Source: Epiperipatus broadwayi
Taxonomy: Eukaryota > Onychophora > Udeonychophora > Euonychophora > Peripatidae
Length of the DNA stretch: 64,000 nucleotides
Reading direction: 5' to 3'
Assembly (NCBI GenBank): GCA_028023455.1
Contig: JAQFVV010000014.1
Location: 4,655,336 to 4,719,335 of the forward strand
Shown: in pieces, positions 33,173-45,799 of the stretch
How positions within the stretch are numbered: the stretch's first letter is position 1
Layout of the letters: the number at the start of each line of letters is the position of its first letter
Made by a program: the position numbers and the translations under genes
Notes under the pieces: generated by a model
What the model was told of the DNA's origin: nothing
What the model saw: the letters and a program-made list of their open reading frames with translations, nothing else
Databases searched by the model: none

Positions 33173-36100
33173 GTTGATGTTATTGGAGAATATATATATA
33201 TATATTTTTTAAAGAAAAAAATGATTGTATATTTGTTGTGTTGTAATATATGGTCATATTTTATTCATAATATTTTCAAATCATTTGTTTTTGTGCAATA
33301 TTCACAGACATAAGTTTTAATTAATTTGAATATTGTGTTATCTGAAAAAAAAAAAGAGTATTCAAATTTGCATTATCAAGTGATAACTGTATTTCATAAA
33401 TGATGACTGATTCCAATTCAATGAAAATGCAACTAGCATATTTTTGACAAGATTTTTGTTAACAATAAATGGTTTTTCATTTAAACATGTTTTTTCTTTG
33501 TTTACTAATATAATATAACACCAAAAAATGGTTTAGTATAATAGTAGAATGTCAGTCTCTGGAACTCAAAATTCTTGAATCATGACTGCATTCCTAACAT
33601 TACTAGTAAGGAACTTTTTAATAAACAATTTAATTATTTTGTTACTTCAAATAATATTGAAATATATGCAATTAAGTACATTGTTGCCTGAAAGTTCATG
33701 TAAACATTCAGATGAAGCTTTCCATTAGAACAGACAAAAATGAATTACAATCCATGGAATTGGGCTCTAGAATCCCTACTCTGTCTCTGCTCTAAGTCAC
33801 TTATGGCAAGAAATAAAAAAAAATATTAAAAATTCTTATCATAAAAAATTCTTATTTCGTTAAAAATACCAATGTAATTAAATGATTACATGCATGCTTA
33901 TAAAATTTCTTTATTTATGTCTTTTTTATTGTTGTCATTAACTTTTAAAGCATTTATATTTTGTTTTATAATAGAATAAATTTTGATAGACAGTACTTTG
34001 AAAAAAAAAAAAGTAAAATAACATAGGTAAGTGTTAACAATAGCATGTGCAATAAGATGGGAATATTAATACATCTTTTAGCAAATAATTATAATTGAAT
34101 TTTACCTTCTCTAACTAGAAACTGGTATTATTTTCTGTAAACACTATAATTAAGTATGAACTCATAGTAACTACAGGCTATCTGTACTTCATGAGAAATA
34201 TATAACCTAGAACAAGTTATATGAGCACTAAGAAAAATTATAAATACTAGAATTTCATAAATTTTTTTAGTTAACTGGTCTTTTAAGCACAGAAATCATT
34301 CATTTATGTTATAAATGTAAGCTATAGACAGATTCATATAAATAAATAAATATGAAAACTATATTAGAATATACAAGTAAGTTTGAAAATCTTTTCAGAT
34401 TCTAACGAGATTTTTCTTTCAGATAAGCAGTACATAATCAATGCAGCAATATATTCAATATGGGTCAAAAAACAAGTATCTCATTATTCAAGAATGGGAA
34501 ACCATTAAAATTCTCATGACAGCATAGTATTGCAGAGTTTTAAAAATGTAAACATTGAATTATAAAAAAATATTTATATTACAACTTTAAAAAAACATCT
34601 AACTATATTGTCTAAAAGTGACAGGCCAAGCTAAACTATGAATTCCAGCAACTAGCAATATCTATTATTTGAATTTTAGAAATAAAAGAGTCCATTTTTA
34701 ACTTAGCCTTTGAGCTTATATAGGTAGCAAATTAACATATTTTTATTATTTCTTTTCTTTTTTTACTTGTATTTCACACAAAAATTTACATAAAGTCCAA
34801 ACATCAAAAGTGACAGAATTGCCTTGTAGATATTATCTTGTATGATATTTTTCCTCTATGAGAACTTTCTGGCCAGATCTTTGCTTGCAATGATTTTATC
34901 TTTTATCTATAAATTATACACATACAAATATATATTGTTTTACATCCAAAAGATGGATATATTTATATGAGTCCACATAATTATGTACCATGTAGAAATT
35001 AAAGATATTTTCAATAGTTAAAAAATAAATAAATTTATGTAAATGTATACATTAAATACAGTCCTAAATTGCAAAATTTGGTCACTTTCTTAATTAATTA
35101 TTAGAAAAAATAATTTTATAGATAAATTATTTCAACACTAACATAACTGTGGTGTTAGGATAATATTAACTAAAGTTATTTTTTATAATTATATATTCTA
35201 TAAATAAAAGGTAAAGAATATATAAACTACATATTATAAATACATTTGCTATAGGCTGTAATGATATTATATATAATTGATAACTACATCAGCACTTTGT
35301 ACACAGATTTTGGAAAGCTGACAGATCAACACAGTTTTCATAATTGTGATCTAGAAGAAAATAGTTGTATTACATAATATTGAAACATTAAACAGAGTCA
35401 AATGCTAATAATCATACAAGGTATGGTGATATTACTTGAGCATAATTCAGCAACTTTATTTCTAGAGGAACAACCACTTTCTCTCTCATCCAAAAACATT
35501 TTACTGGTATGACTTCTGTTTTATATCAATAATTTTATTATATAGGGCTTGAACTAAATTTTCCTTTATCCTGAGACAACAAAATGTCTGTAGATGTACT
35601 ATCCTCCTGGTAATATTATTTCCATTTACCATTAACACTTCCATAACTACCTCATTCAGAGCATGTTTTCTGCAGGTGATATTAAATTTGCCTTATACAT
35701 TTTTGGAATGAGACAAAACAGCATTGATATTAATATTTATAACAAAAAACTATTTATTTATTTTGAACATACTAGGATAACTTACAAGTTATATATTTTA
35801 CTACCAACAATTTCTAGTATATTTATTTTGGAAATCATGGAAGGGTAAAGTTCAATCTCTTAATTAATTTCTGATCTCTTATTTTTATTTTCAGTGCATA
35901 TATATGGATAACATAGATAATATAAAAATAAATGATATAAATAAAATATCTTCCAAATAATAATTATTACTAAAATTATAATTTTACCATTAGAATATAA
36001 ATAATTAACTAAACATAAAACTGATACATAAAAGAATAAAAAAGCAATGAATTAAGATTGTTTCAGATCAAAGAAAATTTTGTCATGATATTGTTCCTAA

Positions 36101-36315
36101 TACAATAATATAGTAAGTTTAATATTACACATCTATGATTAAACATCTCCATATACATGATTAAAATGATAAGTAATAAACATATATCCCTTAAGGGCAG
36201 ACATAAGTGACAACTTATAGTACCATTGTTTTATTTTCATGGGTTCAGGCTTATTAAAACTATTGACATCAGGCTCTGACAAAGGAATATGAATGAGTTA
36301 TAGACTATAAATATC
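33173..36315. other. Non-coding AT-rich sequence, probably intronic or intergenic
   Basis: No repeat family, RNA gene or convincing exon seen on either strand. The short open frame at 35663-35848 has no support. Confidence 0.45.
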
Positions 36316-37610
36316 ACATGATCACCATTTCTTATGCTTGCTTATAATTGTTATCATAGCAGGCAAAACACTCTATACATATTGCCACTCAGTGCAAGGA
36401 AGGGTAATCAATGGATGCCAGAAAGATTGAAAAATATTATTGTGTTTTCAATTTAGACTCATAGTTTTGTAGTTAAGTAGAAACAAAAGGTGGCTGCTGG
36501 AGGAGTGCATTATATCCTAAGATCTAGGTGTAGTGCTCTCAGATCCAAGGCTCCTCAATGACAAAAACCACAAGCCAGAAATTAGTCTGGGGATATTGAA
36601 TGAGTAGGCACCAGAAGGGGATTTTATGCACAAACCTTCTGGCATCCATTGATTATTCTGGCTTTCACTGAGTGGCAATATGTATAGAGAGTTTTGCCTG
36701 TTTTAATATCAGTTATAAGAAAGCATAAAAATGGTGATCATGTGATTTTTTTGGCTTAAAACCAATCCAGCATAATAGGATAGTGGTGGCTATGGTTATT
36801 CAAAAACCAAAGACATCAAAATGCATAGGTATTGAACTGAGTTCAGACCTATATGACTATATAAGTGGATGAGCTTGGATTGAAATATATTATGGTGCTT
36901 TCAATTTAGGACTTATAGTTTTGTAGTTAAATAGAGATAAAAGGTGGCTGCTGGAGGGTTGCAGATCCTAAGATCTAGGTACAGTGCTCTCAGATCCAAA
37001 GTTCCTCATTGATGAAGGCCACAAGCCAGAAACTAGTCTGGGAATATTGGATAAGTCGGCTTAGATGGGGATTTTATGCACAAGCCTTCTGGCATCCATT
37101 GATTACTCTGGCTTGCACTGAATGGCAATACATACAGAGAGTTGTGCCTGTTTTAATAAGAGTTATAAGCAAAAATAAATAGTGATCATGTGATGTTTAT
37201 TGGCTTAAACCAATCTAGCCTAATAGGATAGTGGTGGTTATGGTTATTAAAAACCAAAGACACCAAAATGTATAGGTACTGAACTGAGTTTAGACCTATG
37301 TGACAATATAAGCTGATGAGCTTGGATTGGAAAATATTATGGTGTTTTAAATTTAGGACTCATAGTTTTGTAGTTAAGTAGAGTTAAAAGGTGGCTACTG
37401 GAAGGTTGCATTAGATCCTAAGATCTATGTGTAGTCCTCTCAGATCCAAGGCTCCTCACTGACAAAGGCCACAAGCCAGTAATTAGTCTGGGGCTATTGA
37501 ATGAGTAGGCAGTAGATGGGGATTTTATACACAAATCTTCTGGGATCCATTGATTACTCTTGGCTTACACTGAGTGCCAATACATATAGAGAGTTTTGCC
37601 TGTTTTAATA
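36316..37610. repeat. TIR-flanked tandem triplication, ~450-bp unit
   Basis: Three direct units start at about 36427, 36879 and 37326 (the third truncated), each with TCATAGTTTTGTAGTTAA, AAGGTGGCT-CTGGA, GATCCTAAGATCTA and a 3' part CATCCATTGATTA...GAGAGTTTTGCCTG. A ~110-bp inverted copy of that 3' part (36316-36425) precedes the first unit, so the array is closed by inverted ends. It is non-coding and resembles non-autonomous elements with internal tandem repeats. Confidence 0.85.
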
Positions 37611-38553
37611 ATAATTCTAGCCAATCATATTAAGAGGGTTGTATTTTATCTTATCATATTTGTTTGCATTAAGAACTAACACTGAAAGTTACTTTTACAT
37701 TTTCCTAGTCTTGATGCAAATATCACTGGGAACAGTTGTATTTGAGAAAGCCAGCAGCTATGTTTAAATGTTATCACAGTTTCCTTCTCCTATTTATACC
37801 ATCTCCCTAATAACAACATCCAAATTCATTACTCCTAAGTCTTCCTTCCTATGAGTGTTTGTGATTGCATTAATTCCAGTATTTTAATTAAATAAATGCG
37901 TTAGCTAAAAAAGCACTACTAAATTAATTATATTATATATTATCTTTTCGATATATATGTGTTCAAGTGTATCAGTGTTATGAGATAGTGTGGAGAGTAG
38001 TAGGTCATGTGAAAGTCTGTGCTCATATAGCCTATATATTAAATTAATTATGTAATTTTTTTATTAAACGTAATAATTAATTCCATTTAGGTAATTATCA
38101 ATTCATTGAATAACTAACAAATACTATGATTATTATTACTTAAAGAGAATTTTTACTAACATTGAAGATTTTATTCTTCAATTGTAAATATATATATAAA
38201 AGAAAAAAATAATTTCTCTTTGCAAAATAAAAAAAAAAATTATTACCAGCTTTTGCAAATCGATTTGGTCTTTATTTTTGTCTCTTTCCATTTATTATAA
38301 TAATGTATAAATTCCTTATGTATACCCCCTTCTAAAACACTTACGAAGTCCAAGGAATACGGAACATAGATACCTGTCTTAAATACGCGAACTGGTATTT
38401 AAACAGTTAACCTTGAACAATTCTGTTTCTCTCTTTCTATCGTAAATCTAACTTTTATATTTTTATAGTTTATTAATTGAACTTTTATTCAAAGATAGGT
38501 TGAGTTTAAAACATTACAATATATATTATATATAAATATGTGTTTGTACTTAC
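37611..38553. other. Intron-like sequence downstream of the dynein exon
   Basis: No further exon recognised. The minus-strand donor at 38553/38552 opens an intron that extends at least to the edge of what I can interpret. Confidence 0.45.
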
Positions 38554-38654
38554 CTTTCTATGACAAAGAAATCTATAATATCTCTAGCGTGAACATCAAG
38601 TATAAGAACAGTATTAAATTTCTTGCGTTCATTTGCAGTAAGAGGAGAGCGTAC
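38554..38654 (-). CDS. Axonemal dynein heavy chain, single internal exon (partial)
   Basis: A 101-bp exon on the minus strand. It is preceded by acceptor TTTCAG and followed by a strong donor GTAAGTAC. One frame is open across it and encodes 33 residues plus two bases. VRSPLTANERKKFN and ILDVHARDIID are hallmarks of dynein heavy chains in the linker region just N-terminal to AAA1, where the DVHARD motif is highly conserved. The form with ERKKFNTV resembles axonemal chains, perhaps DNAH10-type, but the paralogue is not resolved. No neighbouring exon was found; the next would carry an EFEW...QLRFYW block then the AAA1 P-loop. Product role by family: ATP-driven microtubule motor of cilia and flagella. 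Confidence 0.85.
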
Positions 38655-38702
38655 CTGAAATTTTAGTAAGAAACGACTATATCTTTATACAAAAATAAAT
38701 AA

Positions 38703-38804
<102 letters not shown>

Positions 38805-38940
38805 TAAACAGTGAGAATAATACCAACAATATCTTTAATCACTTTTTTATTTACATGATACTATAAAAAAGGAAGATGCAAAAAATGATGATTAATTTAT
38901 TCATTCACTAAAATCACTTTTTTATCAAATAAATATTTTG

Positions 38941-39175
38941 ACAGAATAGCTCAGTTGGTACAGCGTTTGCCTTAAATTCGATATTCAAGAATCTAACGGT
39001 GTGAGTTCAACTTCTAAGTGAATATTGTCACTGTGCATATAGGCCAGCAACACCTGAAGAAGAGTGGATAATACTACTACTCGAAACATTGTGTAATTAC
39101 TAACCTGTATTGTCTAATTGTGAGTTATTGCTAACAAGTTGTTTGTATTTGGAAAGCTTAAATAAAGTTTAAAAT
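38941..39175 (+). mobile_element. tRNA-derived SINE with GAAGAAG tail module
   Basis: The head ATAGCTCAGTTGGTACAGCG has an A-box (TAGCTCAGTTGG) and GTGAGTTCAACTTC resembles a B-box, ~55 bp apart as in tRNA genes. The body follows with GCAACACCTGAAGAAG...CTCGAAACATTGTG, then AATAAAG near 39163. The head is tRNA-like but the anticodon region is degraded. The tail matches the arms at 9.0-9.5 kb, suggesting that it borrows a LINE or PLE 3' end. Confidence 0.75.
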
Positions 39176-40715
39176 TTTCAATAATTCAACATTAACTCAT
39201 GGATGATGGAAATAGTCCAACATATCACATCTTATCATTACAGTACTTCAGATTATTTTCAAAACTGTAAAAAATATCTACATGCATGAACAAGACTTGA
39301 AAAAGCAATACATCAGCTTACAAACATAAATAACTGTACTGTAACTGCATGTTTATTGCATATTGGTAAAAAATCTATGGTAAAAAAAAACACATAAATA
39401 TGCTACAGAAAGTTGCTGAGAAATGAACTAAGTGCAACCCCCTCAAAAAAAATTGTAAAAAGAAAAAGTGAATTTGAGAAATTTTTTGTTGGAAATTATA
39501 ATTGTTTGTTCATATGTATAGCATTGATTCAAAGGGTGTGTGTGATACATCAAATCTTAACAGGTGCATATTTCAACCTCCAATGATACTTACAAAGTAT
39601 TTGTTTATTAGGGCATCTTGCAATCAATGGTGCCATAATTTGATATTTTTCATTATCACATATATATCTCTAACATCATTATACCAGATTCAAATCAAAA
39701 TTAAGTTATTAGCATGATCTCTTCAAGAAAGCCACATCAAGATGCAAGATAATCAATGGAACATGATACATTTTGAATTGCAGATCAATGTAATAGCTTA
39801 TAAGACATTTATGTTATTATTTATTTTAGATATAGAAAGATTTGTATTTGCATACATACACATATAAATCTAATCTTTATTGGAATAATAAAAATTTACT
39901 CAGAGTTTTCTTTAAAAAAAAAAACAATTTATTACAAGGTACAATAAATAATGGGAAAAGGCTATATTAATTATGGGCAGACTACATAAAAATGATGATA
40001 AGCTAATTTGTATACTTAGCATGTTTGCAAAGGATAGATAAAATAAAGAGCATTGCTGAAGCCATTTTACACATATGAGAACTGAACAGTTTTCATATAA
40101 TGTAGATTGAGCTTCAGTCAACCTTTTTTTTACCATATCTTTTATATTTATATGATACTTCTATTAATTTTATAAATCATTTTCTAATTGCAATTACTTT
40201 AAAATCATATTATACCAAATTTTGTTAAATGGTCTCAAGTCATTTGTTTAACAGATTGTGAGTAATAGTATCAGTATCTGCTTTAGAAAGCAAGAATTAT
40301 CAATTTTTATTAAAGAAAATAAACAACAATTATTCTAACTAATCTGATGTTTTGCTATCTAGATATCATGTGATTTCCTAAGAAATTGACCATCTGATAA
40401 ATAAATAAAAGGAAAAATGGTTTACTCTTAAGAACTAGCAATTAAATTTTTTTTAGTATAACTTTATTTAATAATATCTAAATATATATTAGTGGTAAAT
40501 TTTTAAGGATAATCTGAAAAAATGCAATGTTAATTACTTTCATTTAAAACATAAGGAGAGCAGTATTAAAATATTTTAGAAAAAAAAGTTTCTGCAAAAG
40601 AATTTAAAAGTTAGCAGAGCAAAATATCAAATAAACAGAATATTATGACGATATATTTGTGGTTCATAGATTGGTTTGAATAAGTTATTTTAAAACTCAT
40701 TCTTTTTATTATGCT
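39176..40715. other. Non-coding AT-rich sequence
   Basis: Two short open frames (39502-39717 plus, 40136-39912 minus) show no recognisable domain or splice context. Confidence 0.45.
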
Positions 40716-40731
40716 GTCGTTGTTGTTGTTG

Positions 40732-40783
<52 letters not shown>

Positions 40784-40785
40784 GA

Positions 40786-40842
<57 letters not shown>

Positions 40843-40906
40843 ATAGGTGATAGTAGTAGTAGTAGTAATAGTAGTAGTAGTAATAGTAGCAGCCAATAGT
40901 AGAAGT
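40716..40906. repeat. Compound (GTT)n(ATT)n(AGT)n microsatellite
   Basis: Successive GTT, ATT (about 105 bp) and AGT/AAT blocks end a few bases before the 5' end of the LINE endonuclease segment. Confidence 0.92.
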
Positions 40907-40912
40907 AGCAAT

Positions 40913-41245
40913 ATTGAGTAATTCTAATATGTTACATTGTTTTTATCAAACTGTGCATGGATTACATACTAAGGCATTTAATTTTAAAACTTCATCTATT
41001 ATTGAAAATTATGATATAATGCTTACTGTGGAGTCTGAAAATAATATGTTGTTTGATGATAGATATATTGTTTTGAGACAAGATAGAGATCCTACTATTA
41101 TTGTCAGGGAAGATATATTCTGATTGTTCTTACATTTCAATTGGAATTTAAGTTGCATAAAGTTATATTACATCCTAATGAATCAAATTGTGTTGGGGTT
41201 AATTTTGGATATGCTAAAATACTTATGTGATATATATATATATAT
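40913..41245 (+). pseudogene. Jockey/CR1-like LINE endonuclease, N-terminal part
   Basis: The frame from 40914 contains CFYQTVHGLHTKAFNF, the degraded opening YQNVRGLRTK-like motif, then YDIMLTVES, LFDDRYIVLRQDRDPT and, after a stop, ILMNQIVLGLILDM corresponding to HPNESNCVWVNFGYAK-type sequence in another frame. The coding sequence stops abruptly at the ATATATAT site where a 4.55-kb unit is inserted; it resumes at 45.8 kb. Confidence 0.8.
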
Positions 41246-44200
41246 TGTGCCCTTGTCTGTAGATCATAGGTAGGGTAGAAAGGTCAATTATGGAAAAAAA
41301 ATTTTAAATTTTAAGTTATATTTAAGTGATATAAAAGTAATAATAGATTTGTAATACAATTTTAAGCTAAAATACCTAACAGATAACAGTATAATAAAGT
41401 ATTTTAAAAAGTAAACAGTTAAATAAAGTTTTAATATCATTGCTTATGGTTGTGAAAGCTGGCCATACAAAATAACACAGCTATAGACAGTTAAAATTAT
41501 AGTAATGATTAGAATATAATATTTTCAGAATTAATAGTTTAAATAAATGAAAGATAATATTATAATTAGTCAAAATTAATAAGGTATATTTTTATTAATA
41601 AGCTTCGGGATGGTGAGAATTATATTTAGTCCTATAAGTTTCAATTTATTTTTCAAAAATTAGAAAATACATTAGTTTTGGTAATTTAAACCGAGACATA
41701 AATAAAAGATCATTTTTGTAAAGTTAATAGACACGTGATCGTATATTACATGCTTTCACGCACACACACACTTGGTAAATAATAATAAAGTTTGTGAATT
41801 TAAAACTAGATATAATTGTCATCTATCATAAAAATTAAAGTTAAAAATATTATAGATTGTCTTAATAATTATTTTAAAGATCAAATAATAATTTTATCAA
41901 ACTATGATTAAATTTAATAATATTAAGTTAAAGTAATATTCCAGACATTACGTCATAAATATTTATTTAAAAAGTACAATTTATCATCCAAAATAGAATG
42001 ACTAATATTGTTCGCGCTAAAAACAAATATTGACCAATCAACGGATTTAAATGGGCAAGAAAAAAATCTAAGATAGACAGAAGCGGGAGATGGAATGTGA
42101 AAGTTGAAGAGGAAGGTAACCTTTTTGAATTGCTTGTAACATCGAAGCTGAAAAAAAAATAATATAAATTTATAAATTAATAATTATTCTAAAGTTAGTC
42201 TTGAACAGATAAAATAATTTTGTATCCAGAAAGATGATTTGCTAATTTCTACGTGATCTTACCAGTGGATTTAATCAAATTTGACCATTCAGCCTACAAT
42301 AAAATGGAAATACCAAGAATAATAATTGAAATAATTATTGAAAGAAAAATGAGTGAAAATTGTATAAGTTTTGTATTATTTGTGCTCAACCAGAAATTAA
42401 ATCTTATAACTTGGAAAAATACAAAGAAGATGCTGTGTGAAAATATAAGAAAGAAACTATTTGCTATCGAGAGAATCCTATGACGAACATTTGTTTTATA
42501 AGTATTTAAAACTAAGTCATATTTCTCTATGAAAAATCATAATAAGCGTTCAAGTATATAGAAAAAGAATGAGGAAGAAAAGTATGTTATATTAAAGGAA
42601 AAACATTATTTAAAATATAGTTTCTAAATTAAAAATAGAAGAAAAGCCATAGTCCTGTATAAAGTGCTATATGAACTTACTAAGAGGAACTTGGATTTTT
42701 ATCTCATCATAGAAAAAAGGAAAAGATATTAAATGGAAAGAATATTATTTTAAACAGATATAATTAATCACTAAAATGAGGAAAATGGATCCATGGAAAT
42801 AAAGAAAAATTTATTGAATTTTAAAATAAAATTACAAGATGCATCGAGGAAAACCAAGCGCGCGGGGGAAAAAGCTAGCAGACTATGTAAAGGAGATCTC
42901 AAGAATAAGTGGAAAAAGATGAAGAAAATTAAGGATCATCGTCCAAGAAGAATTAATAAACAGAATTAAAAGTTTAAATTAGAACATTAAGTGACTGAAG
43001 AAAATAAAATATAATTTTTTTTTTAGCTTTGCAATGAACGATTTTCCAAGCGAGTCCAACAAAGCTGTATCGTAAATATAGTTTTAATTATTTTTTTTAT
43101 TGTATTTAAAGTATAAAATTTGAATTAGTTTAGGGAAACATATAAACATAAATTTTATAATAATTATATTTAAATATACGAGCTAATGGAATGAGAGAAA
43201 TATTAGTATAAATAAAAATGTGTGTATGGAAAATTTTAAATACCTACTAGAAGTCCTGGAATGGAGAAGTTTACAAATACGATCCAGAGGATAGAGATCG
43301 TTGGTAATTTTAATATTATTGGTAATATGTAATATATTTTTTTATAGGTCATCTATTAATGAATGAAGTATGAAAGATGTTAAAAGTTATAAGTACACAT
43401 TTATCCAACATCAAACATATATTTAAGAGAGTAGTAAAATTTTAAAATGTGCATGCAATAAATAATCTAAAAATGATTAATAATAAGTAGCATATTAATT
43501 ATGTGATTCTTTTGAGTTTTATATTGAAAATATTCAAATAGTTTAGAACAGTAGAGATAGAAATATACGAGAAGTATAGTAAAGAATTTTCTTAAGAATA
43601 GCTGTATAGTTAAATAAAAATGAATTTTATTATTATTAGCAAAGTAGACAGAGAATTTGTCGATGTAATGAAGAGATGAATCTGAAGAAATCAATCAGAT
43701 AGTGACTTGGGAGTACTGATGTCAAAGGAAACCAAGAGGATGTTTTATTAAACTATAAGGAATGAAATATGTGGATCATAATTATTTGTGTGACTTCAGT
43801 GTAGATAACTTCGCCCTATAACTGAGCACATATATTCTGGACAGTGTTTTTTACATATCTTTGAAACTTTCTGATGTGATGAAGCTGAAGAAATAGCTTT
43901 AGCATCCTTCCAATACTAGAGGCAGATAGACAGATAAAAGTCACTCCTCTATGGCGTCCTTAAATTCACTGTGCCATGATTGTCAAAGTTTTATAAAGGA
44001 TAATATCTTGTTTATCTTCCGATCATCTATATCTTCGCTATCTTGATTTCATGAAAATACATCGTCAGGGAGATAATTTTATAGAAATGATACATAAGAT
44101 AGAAAGTAAGTTAGATAGTAGTTATGTAAGAATAGTTATTTACTAGAGTAAAGTAGAATTGTATAAGTCCAAAGTGAAAGTATAAGTATTATAAAAGATG

Positions 44201-45799
44201 AAGAATCATATGATATAATTTTAAAACCAATTGCTAAACTGATATAATTTTAAAGGAAAAACCTTAGAATTAAGTTTTAAAACAATAATAAGATTTTAAA
44301 ATATTGTACGTGAGATTTAGTAAAAGAGATTGCATGTTTATTTGGAAAATGAGTTAAAGAAATGTATAACAAAAATGTGTATTTGTACATAGTGTGTTGA
44401 TAATGTTAATTGCTATATAAAGTTAAGGATGGGATCAAAATTTTATCAGTAATTATATTATGATTGATAATAAAAGGAACATGAAAATATCATAAGGATT
44501 AAATTCTGTAGGATTCCATAATAACAAGAATAAGTATAATTTTGTAATTTTTGTATAATTTTACATAACAGTAAAGATCTTATAGAAATATAATTTTGAA
44601 GTTATACGGACATAATGTCAATAGAAAAGTTTAATGGATAGAAATTTTGTGTATTCAGCTAAGCTCAAAACATGTATCCAATAATAATAATATTGTAAAA
44701 TACTTTTGTAATTATTAATGGTAAAAGGGTAAAATAAAATTCGATAATAATAATGTTAAGACATCAACGGGTATAAATAAAAGTTTGTGATAAGTAAATA
44801 GGGATATCCGCTGTAAATAATGTACAAAGTGTTATTTGTTATAATGTTAATAAAATGTTATAAAATTTTATTAGTAAGCTTTGTGTCTTGGTTGTTGTTT
44901 TTCCTACACATGAAATGCATGAAATCACAACGCACGTTTATAATTAAACATGTTTATGATTTTGCACAGGATAATAAATATTAGAAATTTTAATAATTTA
45001 TTTTGTTTTATTTACATAATAAAATGAAAGAAGTATAAGTAGAACAGGTATTGGTCATGGGTTAATTGCCACAATATTTAAGTAAAATATATGCGAACGT
45101 TACCACATAACTTTTGAGTGTCAGATTAATAAATGTTACCACGAAAATATTTAATACATCTAGAAAGAAAAGAAGATTATATTATTTTATTATTGTCATT
45201 GTTCTTATTAATTAGTTATTCGTTACGTAGTGAACTATGACATAAAATTCCCTTATCATAGTTTACTATGGCAATATGAAATCAGTTTTAATTACAATTT
45301 ATGAACCTGAGATTTAATTATTTATTTACTTATTGATTTATCTATTTGATTTGATATGATTTGATTAATTTAACTCTATTTTATTTAATTAATTTATTTA
45401 TGTGAGCTAGAATTTGTTTTAAAAATATTAAGATATGATAAAAGTTTTAAAAGTCGTAGGAATGCTATTAGTCAATTATTTAGGATAGTGTTCTTATGCC
45501 ATTGAGATACTATCCCAATGGCATCGTCTTGTTCCTTTGTCATTGCTCCAGGTCTCATGGGAATAATAAAAGATGTTTATGTTGATTCATTTCACAGACA
45601 TAACTGTGTTTATAAAGTTCTGAGCTAGTGATTATTTTATTTAAATTATAATAATATATTTGATAGACTGAGTTAGAGAACCCGGAATTATTATTAATGT
45701 TAATTATTATTGACCGGAAATAAATAAGTAAAGAAAATCCGGAATAGTTAGTATATTCTTGGCATGTTGTTATTATTATGGAGCGGGGGAAAGGTTACA
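41246..45799. mobile_element. 4.55-kb TG...CA insertion in (TA)n, LTR-type (unit Z)
   Basis: It begins TGTGCCCTTG immediately after ATAT and ends GGTTACA immediately before ATAT, and it splits a LINE endonuclease that resumes on the other side. The interior is AT-rich and essentially non-coding; the longest frame (42253-42483, start MILPVDLIKF) has no recognised domain. GGAGCGGGGGAAAGG just inside the right end resembles a polypurine tract. No internal pair of long direct repeats was found, so it may be a solo LTR, a non-autonomous element that has lost one LTR, or a different TG...CA transposon. Confidence 0.7.

Noticed and set aside
38345-38391. Possible 47-bp exon downstream of the dynein exon (minus strand, CAG acceptor and GTAAGTG donor)
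   Set aside because: Joined in phase to the dynein exon it gives a stop within four codons, and its residues do not match the expected dynein sequence.
42253-42483. 76-codon ORF in unit Z
   Set aside because: Low-complexity Ile/Lys/Glu-rich composition expected of AT-rich DNA; no domain.
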